The notes below the pieces were generated by a model. That model saw only the letters and a list, made by a program, of their open reading frames with translations, searched no databases and was not told the origin of the DNA. Positions 6,378-8,264 of a stretch of DNA of 8,264 nucleotides are shown here, one piece after another. The DNA is from Candidatus Kapaibacterium sp. (lineage in GTDB: Bacteria > Bacteroidota > Ignavibacteria > Kapaibacteriales > UBA2268): the NCBI GenBank assembly GCA_938038165.1, contig CALHRB010000051.1, forward strand, positions 1-8,264. Direction: 5' to 3'. The first letter of the stretch is position 1, and every line of letters starts with the position of its first letter. Position numbers and translations under genes: made by a program.

Positions 6378-6877
6378 ACGTATAGAACTATTCAGGATTT
6401 TCTTGATGACTGGGATGCAGAAAGCCAATTTACTTTAAATCTCTTTAAATCTTTGACGGATGAATCTCTTTCCCAAAAAGTAATTGATGGAGGCAGAAGT
6501 GTCGGATATTTAGCCTTGCTTATTATTATTTCTGTTTCTGAAATTATAATCAAGACAGTTTTAAAAATACCCGGTCCTTTTGAAGACAGCGATCCACCTG
6601 ATAGTGTTGCAGAAATTATCAATATCTATCAAACAAGTTCTGAGGCTTTAATTGAAGAAGTCAAAACTAAATTGACGATCAGAGCCTTCTTGATGAATTT
6701 GAATTATTTGGAGAGAAATGGATGCGGCATCAGGTTTTTGATATGTTAATGAAACATCAAATTCATCATCGAGGGCGAATGACAGTTCTTATGAGTCAAG
6801 CTGGTTTGAAATTAACAGGAATTTATGGACTATCAATGGTTGAATGGCTTGCAAAGAGAGTAACTCCTCTTAAGTAA
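6378..6877 (+). pseudogene. Decayed DinB-family (DinB/YfiT-like four-helix) gene
   Basis: Read across two frames, this stretch gives an almost full-length (about 165-residue) DinB-family protein: YRTIQDFLDDWDAES, SLTDESLSQKVIDGGRSVG and LKIPGPFEDSDPP in one frame to about 6676, then GEKWMRHQVFDMLMKHQIHH and GRMTVLMSQAGLKLTGIYG in another from 6677 to a TAA at 6875-6877. DinB proteins are metal-binding four-helix-bundle enzymes or thiol transferases, using one His in helix 2 and an H-x3-H pair near the C-terminus. The lesions seen are: the expected start is ACG (6378-6380), with no ATG in frame before it and a TAA at 6372-6374; the usual 'AWHI' reads Ala-Leu-Leu-Ile (TTG, CTT at 6516-6521), losing the helix-2 His; a conserved-looking Gly reads Val (GTT, 6558-6560); and one base is missing near 6675-6677, shifting the frame. 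The C-terminal His pair (CAT at 6755 and 6767) remains. A TTG start at 6453 would give only a truncated 98-residue product. The family assignment is firm; the ancestral residues are inferred from memory of relatives. Confidence 0.83.
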
Positions 6878-6947
6878 AAAAACTATTTTATCAAATCTTA
6901 CGTTTAAACACAGAAATTTATTTTTTTTCATAAACGGAGATTATAAT

Positions 6948-7445
6948 ATGATAACCGAAACAATGCAAAATGCAATAAATCAGCAAATTGCACGAGAGCT
7001 TTATTCCTCAAATTTATATCTTGCTATGGCAGCCTATTATAGCAACATAAATTTGAATGGGTTCGCAAACTGGATGAGAGTTCAGGCTCAAGAAGAAATG
7101 GTTCACGCTCTTAAATTTTTTGATTATATGATCAGTAGAGGAGCTAAACCATTAATTACACAAATTAACGCACCAAAAACAGAATGGAGTTCTCCATTCG
7201 AAGCTTTTCAGGATTCTCTGGAACATGAAAAGCTGATAACTGCTCATATCAATGATCTTGTCAACCTTTCAATCAAAGAAAATGACCATGCCTCTAATAT
7301 ATTTCTGCAATATTTTGTTACCGAGCAAGTTGAAGAAGAATCAACTGTCCTTGATATAGTAACAAGAATGAAGATGATGGAAAATTTCCCCGGCGGACTT
7401 TATCTTATTGATAATGAATTGAAGCAGAGAAAGTTTGGAGCATAG
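6948..7445 (+). CDS. ftnA: Bacterial non-haem ferritin
   Basis: Ferritin oxidises Fe(II) and stores it as a ferric mineral inside a 24-subunit cytosolic shell. The 165-residue product matches bacterial FtnA in length and, by my count, in numbering of the ferroxidase centre: Glu17, Glu50, His53, Glu94, Gln127 and Glu130, with Tyr24 nearby. The residues for the third iron site, Glu49, Glu126 and Glu129, are also present. There is no haem-ligand methionine pattern or Dps-type signature, which argues against bacterioferritin or Dps. The start is supported by GGAG at 6936-6939, eight bases upstream. It is a single gene with its own terminator. TTACGTTTA near 6898-6906 slightly resembles a Bacteroidota -7 box but lacks a good -33 partner. 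No Fur-box or other iron-responsive site was recognised. The gene looks intact, unlike the DinB remnant directly before it. Confidence 0.96.
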   Translation: MITETMQNAINQQIARELYSSNLYLAMAAYYSNINLNGFANWMRVQAQEEMVHALKFFDYMISRGAKPLITQINAPKTEWSSPFEAFQDSLEHEKLITAHINDLVNLSIKENDHASNIFLQYFVTEQVEEESTVLDIVTRMKMMENFPGGLYLIDNELKQRKFGA

Positions 7446-7468
7446 TATTGAATTGTCTTTTTTATCGG

Positions 7469-7498
7469 GGCTGGCTCAAAAAGTCAGCCTTTTTTTTT
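7469..7498 (+). terminator. Intrinsic terminator of the ferritin gene
   Basis: GGCTGGCT (7469-7476) pairs with AGTCAGCC (7482-7489) around a five-base loop: eight pairs including one G-U wobble. It is followed by nine T (7490-7498) and lies 23 bases after the ferritin stop codon. Confidence 0.9.
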
Positions 7499-7513
7499 AA
7501 ATACTAAGAGAAA

Positions 7514-7537
7514 CTCAGGCATGGATGCCTGAGCTAC
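7514..7537 (-). repeat. REP-like palindrome with GTAG foot
   Basis: CTCAGGCA (7514-7521) and TGCCTGAG (7526-7533) form a perfect 8-bp stem with a TGGA loop. On the minus strand it reads GTAG (7537-7534) directly followed by the hairpin, the arrangement of repetitive extragenic palindromes mobilised by RAYT (TnpA-REP) transposases. It has no T-run and sits just beyond the ferritin terminator, so it is not a terminator. Its G+C-rich composition stands out from its surroundings. Only one copy is in this window and no RAYT gene is present, so REP status is an inference. Confidence 0.6.
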
Positions 7538-7572
7538 CGAAAGTGAAAAATTCGTAAAATTTTTTGATTTTT

Positions 7573-7652
7573 TTGAGACTTTTTTGTGATTGATGTGTTT
7601 AATATATTTAGTATGTGCAAAAAATTGGAAAGTGTTATGTTGAGACTTTTTT
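7573..7652 (+). repeat. Pair of 13-base direct repeats in an AT-rich gap
   Basis: TTGAGACTTTTTT occurs at 7573-7585 and again at 7640-7652, 67 bases apart, in the gap between the ferritin terminator and the VIT-domain gene. The rest of this gap (7538-7683) shows nothing else identifiable. TATATTTA at 7603-7610 is only a loose -7-like match, 16 bases after a TTTG. The role is unknown and chance is possible given the T-run in each copy. Confidence 0.3.
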
Positions 7653-7683
7653 TCTAATTTAATTTTTCATCAATGAGTGTTTT

Positions 7684-8264
7684 ATGAAAAGCTTATCAAT
7701 TTCTTTCCTCTTAGTGGTATTCTTATTTAGTTCTATCGAGAACGCCTTCTCCTTAAAATTGACAGTTGCTTCGCCAAGAACAGGTTTTTCAGGTTATCCA
7801 GGAACAATTGAAGAAATTAAAATGACAGTCAAACCCCATGGTTCTTTCATCGAGGCAGGTATTTTCATTACTTTTTCTCCTAAAGGCTCGGTTTATTCAT
7901 CAGAAAAGGATACATTAGAGGCTGTTCTTGAATTTGAACTCGACCAAAGGGCGTTTATCAATGGGATGTGGCTGTTTTTGAATGACTCTGTTTATGTCAA
8001 AGCCAGACTTCTGGATAAATGGACTGCCGGATATATCTACGAAGGGATTGTACAGAGAATGGCTGATCCATCAATACTTTATAAAAAAGATCAAGGGCAG
8101 TTTACTATTAAGATATTTCCTTTATTGGGAAATTCCACCAGAACAGTCAAAATCAATTGCTTTCTTCCTGTGGAATGGACTGACAGCCTTGTTTCTTGCA
8201 TCCTACCTGTCAATTTCATCAATGCCTCTTTCAAAAAGCCAGATTATTTAAAGATTTATGCATA
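7684..8264 (+). CDS. Secreted VIT-domain protein (N-terminal part; runs off right edge)
   Basis: The frame from the ATG at 7684 is open for 193 codons to the right edge, where only the first two bases (TA) of the next codon are visible. Residues 1-23 form a signal peptide (MKSLSISFLLVVFLFSSIENAFS), so the protein should be exported. Residues about 25-152 fit a VIT domain (vault protein/inter-alpha-trypsin inhibitor): IEEIKMTVKPHGSFIEAGIF, then LEFELDQRAFINGMWLFLND, then AGYIYEGIVQRMADPSILY (about 116-133) and FTIKIFPL (140-147), matching the family's '..A..iYe...DPaiLe..F..ri.Pi' pattern. In bacterial relatives VIT is usually followed by a von Willebrand A domain, which would lie beyond this window. 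The only nearby upstream ATG (7672) is out of frame and ends at once, so the start is well defined, though without a Shine-Dalgarno sequence. Shorter open frames overlapping it are spurious. Confidence 0.8.
   Translation, partial: MKSLSISFLLVVFLFSSIENAFSLKLTVASPRTGFSGYPGTIEEIKMTVKPHGSFIEAGIFITFSPKGSVYSSEKDTLEAVLEFELDQRAFINGMWLFLNDSVYVKARLLDKWTAGYIYEGIVQRMADPSILYKKDQGQFTIKIFPLLGNSTRTVKINCFLPVEWTDSLVSCILPVNFINASFKKPDYLKIYA

Noticed and set aside
6453..6749. A 98-codon frame starting at TTG, read as an intact small gene
   Set aside because: Its product is the middle of a DinB-family protein that continues in another frame after a one-base loss, and homology extends upstream of the TTG. It is part of a pseudogene.
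7982..8251. An 89-codon plus-strand frame near the right edge
   Set aside because: It overlaps the VIT-domain frame in another register; the VIT frame has a signal peptide and family motifs, so this one is spurious.

Overview
This AT-rich window looks like chromosomal DNA of a free-living bacterium from the Bacteroidota/Ignavibacteria/Chlorobi side of the tree. Three things suggest this: a promoter upstream of the first complete gene fits the TTTG-N20-TAnnTTTG pattern of Bacteroidota-type sigma factors; the two cut-off edge genes encode secreted proteins of kinds common in that group (an ASH/'choice-of-anchor'-like plus cohesin-like protein, and a VIT-domain protein); and a short bacterial RRM protein is present. 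The lineage is an inference; there is no rRNA or marker tree to confirm it.

Layout. Positions 1-638 (minus) hold the N-terminal 212 residues of a secreted protein that runs off the left edge. Positions 639-872 are an AT-rich intergenic region with a good promoter and leader for pyruvate, phosphate dikinase (873-3683, plus), which ends at a strong intrinsic terminator. Next comes a T/A-rich leader, then a very acidic 83-residue protein (3881-4132) and a 61-residue helix-turn-helix protein (4151-4336). These two lie in the same reading frame, with one stop codon the only stop between them. radA (4485-5837, minus) converges on this pair and is divergent from an RRM RNA-binding protein (6030-6317, plus). 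A decayed DinB-family gene (6378-6877) follows, then an intact ferritin (6948-7445) with its own terminator. After that come a REP-like palindrome with a GTAG foot and a gene-poor AT-rich stretch. The window ends inside a secreted VIT-domain protein (7684 to the right edge).

Functionally this is mostly ordinary housekeeping: central carbon metabolism (PPDK), DNA recombination and repair (RadA), RNA binding (RRM) and iron storage (ferritin), each apparently its own transcription unit. No defence island, CRISPR array, transposase, tRNA or rRNA is visible. The points most worth a second look are the acidic/HTH pair sharing a frame across a single stop, the lysine-rich extensions on both ends of PPDK, the DinB pseudogene with several independent lesions, and the REP-like hairpin. 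I do not see a clear new multi-gene system here.
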